Positions 16,084-22,830 of a DNA stretch of 36,282 bases are shown here, in pieces. The stretch comes from Prevotellaceae bacterium (GTDB lineage: Bacteria > Bacteroidota > Bacteroidia > Bacteroidales > Bacteroidaceae): positions 1 through 36,282 of the forward strand of contig JAFLUT010000014.1 in assembly GCA_022508665.1 (NCBI GenBank), read 5' to 3'. The first letter of the stretch is position 1; every line of letters starts with the position of its first letter. Position numbers and translations under genes: made by a program. The notes under the pieces were generated by a model that did no database searches, had not been told where the DNA came from, and saw only the letters and a list, made by a program, of their open reading frames with translations.

Positions 16084-16130
16084 GCTCTTTCAAAATTTTG
16101 TAATATAAAGTACAAAGAATTGTCAAACGT
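16084..16130 (-). promoter_or_regulatory. Inverted copy of the hicA leader and start, in the hicAB 3' UTR
   Basis: On the plus strand 16084-16122 matches the hicA leader and first codons (minus strand 16863-16825) at 35 of 39 positions; after a one-base gap the match continues for 7 more, to 16130 against 16816. Two of the four differences become G-U pairs in RNA, so the end of the hicAB transcript can pair with about 37 of 39 bases around the hicA start codon, AUG included. The copy covers the last codons and stop of hicB and ends just before the hairpin at 16077. Confidence 0.6.
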
Positions 16131-16551
16131 AAGTCAAGACAGGACGGCTAATCATCAACCCCTGTCCCAAATCCTCTGACAATTTTGCTATACCTTGCCG
16201 TATCTTGTCTATCTGTGCTTGCCTTGGCTCACGGATAGCAGTCACATATTGCCGTAATACGGATGCGTTCATACCTATATACTTTGCCACAGCAGTCACA
16301 TCAAAAGGATAATAGTCAAAAAAAGCACCTATGTCAAAGAGAAAATCAAACTCCACATCAGGAAATTCCCAGCCTTCCTTTGCCGCATCTTCCTTGTATT
16401 CCTTTACAACCTCTTTGATGTCTTCCATAGCCTCTCTTGCCGTAGAGCCATAACCTGCAAGTCCGCATTTGCCCACACGTTCTGTGGCAAAACAAGAAAA
16501 GTTACGTTTCCCCTTGCCACGTTCCACGATTACCGTAAGCTTCACTTTCAT
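16123..16551 (-). CDS. hicB: HicB-type antitoxin
   Basis: 142 residues. The first 60 form the HicB RNase-H-like partial fold: V-I-V-E-R-G-K-G, G-L-A-G-Y-G-S-T-A-R-E-A-M-E-D-I-K-E. Residues about 80-130 look like a DNA-binding helix-turn-helix (F-D-V-T-A-V-A-K-Y-I-G-M-N-A-S-V-L-R-Q-Y-V, then R-E-P-R-Q-A-Q). This fits an antitoxin that both masks HicA and represses its own promoter. It follows hicA at 105 bases, a wider gap than usual, which contains a repeat of the possible operator. Its last codons and stop lie in an inverted copy of the hicA 5' end. Confidence 0.88.
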   Translation of the reverse strand: MKVKLTVIVERGKGKRNFSCFATERVGKCGLAGYGSTAREAMEDIKEVVKEYKEDAAKEGWEFPDVEFDFLFDIGAFFDYYPFDVTAVAKYIGMNASVLRQYVTAIREPRQAQIDKIRQGIAKLSEDLGQGLMISRPVLTYV

Positions 16552-16587
16552 TTCCCAATATCTTAATTGTTAGTAACGCTCTTTTGT

Positions 16588-16603
16588 AAAGAGCCCTTTG
16601 TCC
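16588..16603 (-). promoter_or_regulatory. Second candidate HicB operator, between hicA and hicB
   Basis: AAAGAGCCCTTTGTCC (plus strand) nearly repeats AAAGAGCTCTTTGTCC at 16857-16872 in the hicA leader, one base different. The adjacent GCTCTTT at 16578-16584 can also pair with AAAGAGC at 16588-16594 as an RNA hairpin. Confidence 0.4.
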
Positions 16604-16656
16604 ATTCTTCCAATCCATACAATGCCTTGTATTCGGCGAGGAAAAGTCGCCCGGGC

Positions 16657-16842
16657 TTATAGCCCGAGCAACTCCTCTTCAATGGCTTTCAGCGTTCCTG
16701 TCGAAACCTCCTTTGAGCCATGTCTCGGCACAGGTCTCTTATTACCCGTGATTGGGCTGTACCAAATGTCATGCCTCGACCCGTGTCTGCTGATGAAGCA
16801 TCCCACTTCTCGCAAACGTTTGTACAAATCTTTGTACTTCAT
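16657..16842 (-). CDS. hicA: HicA-type mRNA interferase toxin
   Basis: 61 residues, the full length for HicA. The double-stranded-RNA-binding-like fold is seen as K-D-L-Y-K-R-L-R-E-V-G-C, then H20-G-S-R-H24-D-I-W-Y with the histidine expected to be catalytic, and P-V-P-R-H-G-S-K-E-V-S-T-G-T-L-K-A-I. Known relatives cut mRNA and tmRNA when not held by HicB. Toxin first, antitoxin second is the common hicAB order. The start codon lies within a sequence that is repeated, inverted, in the 3' UTR. Confidence 0.9.
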   Translation of the reverse strand: MKYKDLYKRLREVGCFISRHGSRHDIWYSPITGNKRPVPRHGSKEVSTGTLKAIEEELLGL

Positions 16843-16856
16843 GTTACAAAATTTTA

Positions 16857-16872
16857 AAAGAGCTCTTTGTCC
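16857..16872 (-). promoter_or_regulatory. Candidate HicB operator in the hicA leader
   Basis: The perfect palindrome AAAGAGCTCTTT (16857-16868) followed by GTCC lies just downstream of the predicted transcription start, a suitable place for autorepression. It is repeated between hicA and hicB. Binding is inferred, not shown. Confidence 0.45.
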
Positions 16873-16885
16873 TTATTGGACGGTG

Positions 16886-16917
16886 CAAAGGTAACATATT
16901 TGTTGCAACCACGCAAA
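16886..16917 (-). promoter_or_regulatory. hicAB promoter
   Basis: Minus strand: TTTG (16917-16914), a 20-base spacer, TACCTTTG (16893-16886), an exact match to the Bacteroidetes consensus. Transcription should begin near 16880, giving a 5' UTR of about 38 bases before the hicA ATG. Confidence 0.75.
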
Positions 16918-16991
16918 TTTTTGTGCAACTTTTTCGTTACCGACACATTTTTTATACGTTTGAGTGACTTTCCTAAAAATAAGATTTGAAA

Positions 16992-17011
16992 AAGTCTGCT
17001 ATATTGGACTT
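16992..17011 (-). terminator. Weak terminator after the type IIG-like gene
   Basis: Minus strand AAGTC (17011-17007), a 10-base loop, GACTT (16996-16992) then TTTC. Only a 5-bp stem, 5 bases past the stop codon. Confidence 0.4.
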
Positions 17012-17015
17012 ATGA

Positions 17016-19448
17016 TTATTCTTTCAAAAATCCATATTCATATATTTTAGGTTCAATCTTCCCTGCAAGAATTTTCAGGCGATGCCGCAATGCAGCCACA
17101 AGTTCGGTGTAGCGTTCATCATTGCTTTTCGTGTTCATCTTCCCCTTGTCGTTTACGCCCTGAAAGTGCAGTCGGATGTCGTAGAAGGATGCGTCGGCAA
17201 GGGTTTTCTCTTGGCTGTGATAGTAACGCCACAGTTCACGACCTGCATCAAGAACGGCTGTTGCCTCTGCCGAAAATTCAAGGGGAAGGACTTTCTCCTG
17301 CGGCTGGCTGAAAAGGTCATCGTCTTGCTCCACCCTGTTCTTGCCACTAATGTAATCTGTCATAAAGTGGCTCTTGAACTTGTCTTTTGCATCAACCTCT
17401 TCTTCTCTGTATGGAATCCAATGGTTGATGCCATACTCTGACTGGATATTATTATTAAACAGGGTAAAAGCCAAACAGTCATTCTGAAACTCCGTGTCCT
17501 CTTGCCATCCTCCATTGGGATAGAGAAACTGGTCTCTGTCATTCAGCCAGTTTGGCTCTATGCAGTGGCAAACTCCAATATATATAGCCACTTCTTTAAG
17601 GTTTTTGTTTGTTACCCAACTTCCTCGTGGCGATTTCATCTGAGCCTTATCGTTAATGATAAAATTATAATTAACGTTAGAAAAATCATGGGAACGGCAA
17701 GACATATATCCAAGCCTAATTTCGTTGTTTCTGTTGCGAGTCTCAATTATCCAGTCATTTATGGATTTCTGATTGTCGCAAGCATAAAAGTTCTTTTGCC
17801 CTAAACACATTCCGTTCTTGTCATAGACATCTGAAGCAGTATGAGTAAAAATCTCTTTTTCATTCAGATGCCAAATGAAAAATCCAATAGGAAACTTTCC
17901 CTTTACATTATCAAATGTATTGGCTGGGACTAAAAAACTTTTCCCCAGTCTTGCTTGAAAGACTTTGCGAAAGTCCGAGAAATTCGGTGCTTGCAGAACT
18001 TTCAGTTTTGAGAACTCTGCTATTATAGAGTTTGGTATCTCTTGATATATCCTTATGAAGAATTGGGCGAAGAGTTCTCGTGCCGCAATGCCAATTTTCC
18101 CCGAATACTTTTTATATGTTAAATGCTGTACCGCAACATCTGTCTTTTGTTCACCGCCACCAGCAACAATAACTTTCCTGTTGCCCGCCTCTGCATACGG
18201 TGGATTTATGTAGATAATCAGTTTTTTACGCTTCTCCTCGTCATTTATAATTTCACGCAGACCTTCGGGGAGTTTGTCAAAAGAGTCATTAAGAAAGTCA
18301 AACTGAAAAACGTGTTTATCCAATAGATTTGCACCGTTGTGAATACGGTCGTGCATAATATCTACATCGGCTTGGTCAAGTGTGGAAGCCCAAATGTTGT
18401 ACTTGTTCGTAAGACCTGCCAACAAATTTCCCGTACCAGCCGCACAGTCCCAAATGTAGTATTCATCCTGCCAGTCCTCACCCAATTCGTCTGCAAGATA
18501 TTGCTGCGACAGTTCCACCCAGCACTGCGGAGTGAAGTATGAGCCTTTGCGTTCCCTTACATCTTGCGGAACAAGCAGATCCTTATGTGCAACAATGTAG
18601 TCCCAGTATTCACGTTTGGGAGGACGCTGATAACGATTCCAAAATTGCGTATGAGCCTTTTGCTTATCCTTAAATTCTGCTGTTCGGGATTTGTACATTC
18701 CCATTTCATCTATGTGCCTGTCTAACTCGTAATGGTCTTTACACAACAAAACAAATAGTTTTTCTTTCAAAGAAACATTATTCTCTGAAAAGATGTCTGC
18801 CAAATAGAAATTGAAATCAAAAATGCCGTTCTTTTTTGCAATGTCCCAATCTACAAGTATGGTCGGCTTCACTGTCTTCAGCCACTTCTGATAGATGACG
18901 GTAAAATTATTCTTGTTGATACGTATCTTCGTCCCTTTAGATTTACCCACGGTGAAGTTATGACGGATGAAATAACGCAGTTCCTTATCATCGTCGACAA
19001 AGAAATACAACATCATATTTTTCTCCAATATGGCTTTGACCTTTGCGAGGACTTGCAGAAATTCCTTTGTCTTATGGTCGGACGGGGTTACGTTCCAGTT
19101 AAAATCATTTTGAGAAAAGATGTCAAGAATTTCATTGTAGGAGATGAATGCAATTTTCTCGCTGTCGAAAGCGCCGAGAAAGGCAGGGGGAAGGTGCTTG
19201 TCAAAAGTGCGTGCCTTGCCGATGGTCAGTATCAACTGCACAAACGACTCGTAGATGTCCGCCTGTGTACCTCTTTTCGATTCCGCCCACAGCAGATATT
19301 CAGTTTCAAACAGTTGTGGACCGTCCACAGGCACAGCCACGGCAAAGTCAATGTTGCCCAGTTGCTGTGTGGAGTCGTATTCCTTGAAATAATCTACCCG
19401 AAGTTTGTTCTTCACTTCTTCTTCTCGTAAAGTGCTGTCGTATGCCAT
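17016..19448 (-). CDS. Single-chain type IIG-like restriction-modification enzyme (N6-adenine methyltransferase with nuclease domain)
   Basis: 810 residues. The N terminus has a PD-(D/E)xK-type nuclease signature: I-D34 then L-L-W-A-E56-S-K58, followed by a helix with Q71. The middle is a gamma-type N6-adenine methyltransferase: R-K-G-S-Y-F-T-P (300-307), the SAM loop W-D334-C-A-A-G-T-G340-N, and the catalytic N415-P-P-Y418. The C-terminal 250 residues would be the target-recognition domain. The Eco57I/type IIG layout suggests one protein that both methylates and cuts DNA; the recognition site is unknown. No separate R, S or M gene lies beside it. It sits between hicAB and a small transcript unit. 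Confidence 0.85.
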   Translation of the reverse strand: MAYDSTLREEEVKNKLRVDYFKEYDSTQQLGNIDFAVAVPVDGPQLFETEYLLWAESKRGTQADIYESFVQLILTIGKARTFDKHLPPAFLGAFDSEKIAFISYNEILDIFSQNDFNWNVTPSDHKTKEFLQVLAKVKAILEKNMMLYFFVDDDKELRYFIRHNFTVGKSKGTKIRINKNNFTVIYQKWLKTVKPTILVDWDIAKKNGIFDFNFYLADIFSENNVSLKEKLFVLLCKDHYELDRHIDEMGMYKSRTAEFKDKQKAHTQFWNRYQRPPKREYWDYIVAHKDLLVPQDVRERKGSYFTPQCWVELSQQYLADELGEDWQDEYYIWDCAAGTGNLLAGLTNKYNIWASTLDQADVDIMHDRIHNGANLLDKHVFQFDFLNDSFDKLPEGLREIINDEEKRKKLIIYINPPYAEAGNRKVIVAGGGEQKTDVAVQHLTYKKYSGKIGIAARELFAQFFIRIYQEIPNSIIAEFSKLKVLQAPNFSDFRKVFQARLGKSFLVPANTFDNVKGKFPIGFFIWHLNEKEIFTHTASDVYDKNGMCLGQKNFYACDNQKSINDWIIETRNRNNEIRLGYMSCRSHDFSNVNYNFIINDKAQMKSPRGSWVTNKNLKEVAIYIGVCHCIEPNWLNDRDQFLYPNGGWQEDTEFQNDCLAFTLFNNNIQSEYGINHWIPYREEEVDAKDKFKSHFMTDYISGKNRVEQDDDLFSQPQEKVLPLEFSAEATAVLDAGRELWRYYHSQEKTLADASFYDIRLHFQGVNDKGKMNTKSNDERYTELVAALRHRLKILAGKIEPKIYEYGFLKE

Positions 19449-19468
19449 AGGTGTATAGGTGTGTGTTC

Positions 19469-19490
19469 CAAAGATATTTTTGCAAAGTTA
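19469..19490 (-). promoter_or_regulatory. Two -7 elements upstream of the type IIG-like gene
   Basis: TAACTTTG (19490-19483) and TATCTTTG (19476-19469) on the minus strand, 14 bases apart. Neither has a clear TTTG at about 20 bases upstream; the region is T-rich. One of them probably drives the enzyme gene. Confidence 0.45.
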
Positions 19491-19563
19491 CAAAAAATAT
19501 AGAAAAAAAAGAAATGGTGGTGTAGCGATAAAAAGCCTGTATAGTAAAATATAGATAAAAACG

Positions 19564-19595
19564 TTTGGCTGTTGTTCGCAAAATCACTACTTTTG
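19564..19595 (+). promoter_or_regulatory. Canonical promoter for a short plus-strand transcript
   Basis: TTTG (19564-19567), 20 bases, TACTTTTG (19588-19595): an exact consensus match, pointing away from the type IIG-like gene. Start expected near 19602. Confidence 0.7.
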
Positions 19596-19601
19596 CATTG
19601 T

Positions 19602-19812
19602 TAATGATAAAAGGATGATTATATCATATAAGTGTAATTGTAGAACGAAGAGGATACCGCAGTTTCTCCTGCTGTGCAACAGAAAACGTAAACTGATAAC
19701 CGTGACGGTTTAAGATAAAAAGAGAGTGTATCATACCTTGTGTGATTCATTCCCTTTCATTATTTATAGAACGATTTTGAAAGCCCCTGCACGAGAGTGT
19801 CGGGGCTTTTTC
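19602..19812 (+). ncRNA. Candidate small RNA or small-peptide transcript
   Basis: A unit of about 210 bases bounded by a consensus promoter (19564-19595) and a strong terminator (19780-19809 plus T-tail), with no gene of normal length. Inside is an ORF of 32 codons (19615-19713) coding a basic, Cys-containing peptide M-I-I-S-Y-K-C-N-C-R-T-K-R; the AAGG before its ATG is too close for a normal ribosome site. Small hairpins include AACCGTGACGGTT (19701-19713 region). I do not recognise it as SRP, tmRNA, RNase P or 6S RNA. Either a regulatory RNA or a short peptide mRNA. Confidence 0.45.
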
Positions 19813-19813
19813 T
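19780..19813 (+). terminator. Strong terminator, inverted partner of 16048-16077
   Basis: AAAGCCCC, a 2x2 mismatch, CAC, GAGA tetraloop, GTG, GGGGCTTT and further T (TTTTTC). It ends the plus-strand small transcript. The 30-base body is 29/30 identical to the reverse complement of 16048-16077. Confidence 0.85.
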
Positions 19814-19909
19814 TTGGCATTTCTCATTGTCCTCTGCGGTCATCTTTGATAGCCCTTTGCTTTTCAGTCATTTAGCGACAAACCGCAGTCCTCCTCTGTC
19901 TTTTGAGGT

Positions 19910-20000
19910 GCAGGACTACAGTCCTTTACGGCAAAGGACTATAATCCTTTACGGCAAAGGACTCCAGTCCTCCACCGCGGAGGACTAGAGTCCTAAACGA
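19910..20000. repeat. Four tandem 23-base palindromic repeats
   Basis: Units at 19910-19932, 19933-19955, 19956-19978 and 19979-20000. Each carries the palindrome AGGACT-nn-AGTCCT (second unit with one change) followed by TTACGGC or a variant. The core is the same as in the array at 3841-3916, but spacer sequence and period differ (23 against 22). The array lies between the small transcript and the end of the AICAR formyltransferase gene. Confidence 0.85.
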
Positions 20001-20043
20001 ATGTTGTTGAATTAGAATAACGGTATATCAGTGGAATGATATA

Positions 20044-21225
20044 TCAATGATGGAAGAGGCGGATGCCTGTGAATGCCATTGCGATGTTGTATTTGTTGCA
20101 GGTCTCAATGACATTGTCGTCACGGACGGAGCCGCCGGCTTGGGCGATATACTGCACACCGCTCTTGTGGGCGCGCTCGATGTTGTCGCCAAAGGGGAAA
20201 AAGGCATCGGAACCGAGGGACACTTGGGTGTTTTGGGCAATCCATGCTTTCTTTTCTTCGGGGGTGAGAGGTTCGGGCTTTTCGGTGAAGAACTGCTGCC
20301 ATGTGCCTTCGCGGAGGACATCTTCGTATTCATCGCCGATATAGACATCGATTGTGTTGTCGCGGTCGGCACGACGGATGCCTTCTTTGAATGGGAGGGC
20401 TAGAACCTTGGGGCATTGGCGAAGCCACCAGATGTCGGCTTTGTTACCTGCCAGACGGGTGCAGTGGATGCGGCTCTGCTGACCTGCTCCGATGCCGATT
20501 GCCTGTCCGTCTTTGACGTAGCAGACGGAGTTTGACTGAGTGTATTTCAGCGTGATAAGGGCGATTTTGAGGTCGCGCTTTGCTTCGGCTGGGAGGTCTT
20601 TGTTGTCAGTTGGGATGTTGTCGAAAAGGGTGTCGGATGAGAGGTCGATTTCGTTGCGACCCTGTTCGAAAGTGACTCCGAATACTTGCTTGCGCTCGAT
20701 TGGGTCGGGGGTATAGTTGGGGTCTATCTTTATGACGCAGTATGTGCCGTTGCGCTTTTCTTTGAGGATGGAGAGCGCTTCGGAGGTATAGTCGGGGGCG
20801 ATAACGCCGTCGCTCACTTCACGCTTGATGAGTGTGGCTGTGGCTTCGTCGCAAGTGTCGGAAAGTGCGATGAAATCGCCGAAGGAGGACATGCGGTCAG
20901 CACCACGAGCGCGTGCGTAGGCAGTGGCTATGGGGGTGAGAGGGATTTTCACGTCGTCGACGAAATAGACTTTGCGGAGGACATCGCTGAGGGGAGCACC
21001 AACGGCTGCACCAGCAGGGCTGACGTGCTTGAACGATGCGGCTGAAGGCATGCCTGTGGCGGCTTTCAGTTCCTTGACGAGTTGCCAACTGTTGAGGGCA
21101 TCGAGGAGGTTGATGTAGCCAGGACGACCGTTGAGAACCTCGATTGGGAGTTCTCCGTTCTCCATGTACACACGCGATGGCTTCTGATTGGGGTTGCAGC
21201 CATACTTGAGAGATAGTTCTTTCAT
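20044..21225 (-). CDS. Stand-alone AICAR formyltransferase (PurH C-terminal domain type)
   Basis: 393 residues corresponding to the AICAR transformylase part of PurH; the IMP cyclohydrolase (MGS) domain is absent. Landmarks: [10 protein letters not shown] near the start, [11 protein letters not shown] with the catalytic Lys-His pair, the Q-S-N-S-V-C-Y segment, and [16 protein letters not shown]. It should transfer the formyl group from 10-formyl-THF to AICAR in purine synthesis, so IMP cyclohydrolase must come from elsewhere in the genome. The 91 bases upstream hold no clear promoter. Confidence 0.9.
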   Translation of the reverse strand: MKELSLKYGCNPNQKPSRVYMENGELPIEVLNGRPGYINLLDALNSWQLVKELKAATGMPSAASFKHVSPAGAAVGAPLSDVLRKVYFVDDVKIPLTPIATAYARARGADRMSSFGDFIALSDTCDEATATLIKREVSDGVIAPDYTSEALSILKEKRNGTYCVIKIDPNYTPDPIERKQVFGVTFEQGRNEIDLSSDTLFDNIPTDNKDLPAEAKRDLKIALITLKYTQSNSVCYVKDGQAIGIGAGQQSRIHCTRLAGNKADIWWLRQCPKVLALPFKEGIRRADRDNTIDVYIGDEYEDVLREGTWQQFFTEKPEPLTPEEKKAWIAQNTQVSLGSDAFFPFGDNIERAHKSGVQYIAQAGGSVRDDNVIETCNKYNIAMAFTGIRLFHH

Positions 21226-21316
21226 GCTGAATAATTGATAAGGGTTATATACTCTATTGTTTTTTGTTCTTTATAACTCACGTTTGTTTTTGTTCATATC
21301 GTGCGTTTCTTGTTAC

Positions 21317-22807
21317 TTACAGTTTGATTTTCACAGGTTTGGACTCGTTGTGCAAGCGGTCGAGAGCGGTGACGACGAATGTTGTGCCTGGTTCTGCCCA
21401 TGGCAATGAGACTCGGTTTTTGCGAGTGATGGTGACAATGTTTTGGGTGGATTCGAGGTTTACTTTTTCTTTCTTGGCAAAGCGATAAACGACATACTGG
21501 ATGGCTTTGTCCATTTCTTTTTTCGCCTTTGGCGCTTCCCATGTGAGCATCACGCCTGTGGAGACGGTGCGTTTCTGCAGGTTGAGGGGTTTCTTAGGCG
21601 CTTTCTTGTCGATGAAAGGCATAAGCGGCTGCAAGGCAGGTGTGGAGTGATAGACTTTCTCCAATGCTGTGCGGTAGTTGCCAGCGTTGTCAACGACGGC
21701 TGCAGCATACCATTGGCAAGAGCCTTGCACGTTGGGCAATGAACGCTGTATGTTGTACTTCGCAAACATCTGATGTGAGTTGGGATTGTTGGGGTCGATG
21801 CCTTTCACAGTTCTTTCCACATCTTGCCCGATGAACAAGGGGCGTTGTCCGCAATGGTCGTTCCACCAATGGGCGAGAATGTCGTAGTCGGCGGCTTTTG
21901 TGCCTATGTTCCAATAGATTTGGGGGATAATGTAGTCGACCCATCCTTGCTTGACCCAATGAACAATGTCGGCATAGAGGTCATCGTAATTCTGTGTTCC
22001 TCGTGTGGCACTACCCTCTTTTGTGTTCTTTCCTGTGGGGCTATTGCGGTAGATGCCAAAGGGAGAAATGCCGAATTTGCACCACGGCTTTGTGACTCTG
22101 ACGATTTTATGCAGGTCGTGAATGAGTTTGTTAACATTTTCTCGTCGCCAATCTTCTATGTTGCTGAATCCTTTGTGGTTGCGCTGGTAGAAAGCATTGT
22201 CGGGTATTTCAAGACCTGCCACGGGATAGGGATAGAAATAGTCGTCGATGTGGATGCCGTCGACATCGTAATGCTGCAAGATGTCCTCTACAATCATGCA
22301 GGTGTAGGTGCGGTTCGCTTCTATGGCAGGGTTGAAGATATACAGCCCGTCGTACTCAAATATACGCTCGGGGTATTTTACCGCAGCGTGATTGCTTGCC
22401 AATGCAGGAGTGCCTTTTGTTTTGGCACGATAGGGATTTATCCATGCATGGCATTCCATTTCACGCTTGTGGCATTCTTCTACCATCCATGCCAAAGGAT
22501 CCCACCCGTCGGAAGGAGGAAGTCCTTGTGTGCCTGTGAGATAGCGTGACCACGGCTCATAAGTGGACTTGTATAGTGCATCGCCTTCTGGTCGCACTTG
22601 AAACATTATGGCATTGATGCCGCATTTCTGCAAGGTGTCGAGTTGTGCAGAAAGCATATATCTGATTTGTGCAGGTGTCTTGCCGAGAAATTGCCCATTA
22701 ACGCATTGAATCCACGCACCACGAAACTCTCGTTTAGGATTGGACGCACCATATATGGCTGATGATACGGTGAAGAGGAATATCAATAATAACGCTATCT
22801 TTCTCAT
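21317..22807 (-). CDS. Secreted GH10-like (GHL10/DUF187) glycoside hydrolase
   Basis: 496 residues from the ATG at 22807; longer frames run into the preceding gene. A signal peptide (M-R-K-I-A-L-L-L-I-F-L-F-T-V) precedes the catalytic TIM-barrel: E-F-R-G-A-W-I-Q, N-A-I-M-F-Q-V-R-P-E-G-D-A, W-I-N-P-Y-R, D-G-I-H-I-D-D-Y-F-Y-P-Y-P. These are diagnostic of the YngK/DUF187 family, thought to act on glycan or peptidoglycan-related substrates. The last 90 residues resemble a fibronectin type III module. It starts 23 bases past the PLD gene; its ATG follows a TA-repeat. Confidence 0.88.
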   Translation of the reverse strand: MRKIALLLIFLFTVSSAIYGASNPKREFRGAWIQCVNGQFLGKTPAQIRYMLSAQLDTLQKCGINAIMFQVRPEGDALYKSTYEPWSRYLTGTQGLPPSDGWDPLAWMVEECHKREMECHAWINPYRAKTKGTPALASNHAAVKYPERIFEYDGLYIFNPAIEANRTYTCMIVEDILQHYDVDGIHIDDYFYPYPVAGLEIPDNAFYQRNHKGFSNIEDWRRENVNKLIHDLHKIVRVTKPWCKFGISPFGIYRNSPTGKNTKEGSATRGTQNYDDLYADIVHWVKQGWVDYIIPQIYWNIGTKAADYDILAHWWNDHCGQRPLFIGQDVERTVKGIDPNNPNSHQMFAKYNIQRSLPNVQGSCQWYAAAVVDNAGNYRTALEKVYHSTPALQPLMPFIDKKAPKKPLNLQKRTVSTGVMLTWEAPKAKKEMDKAIQYVVYRFAKKEKVNLESTQNIVTITRKNRVSLPWAEPGTTFVVTALDRLHNESKPVKIKL

Positions 22808-22830
22808 ATTATATATATATGTGTATATTG

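Noticed and set aside
16084-16863. hicAB as an invertible (phase-variable) segment between its inverted repeats
   Set aside because: Inversion would place ATA, not ATG, at the start and separate both genes from working frames; no recombinase is nearby. Fold-back pairing fits better.
19797-19988. 63-codon ORF starting in the terminator hairpin
   Set aside because: It reads through a terminator and the tandem palindromes.
3841-20000. The tandem arrays as CRISPR
   Set aside because: Units are contiguous, 22-23 bases, without unique spacers of about 30 bases, and no cas genes are near.
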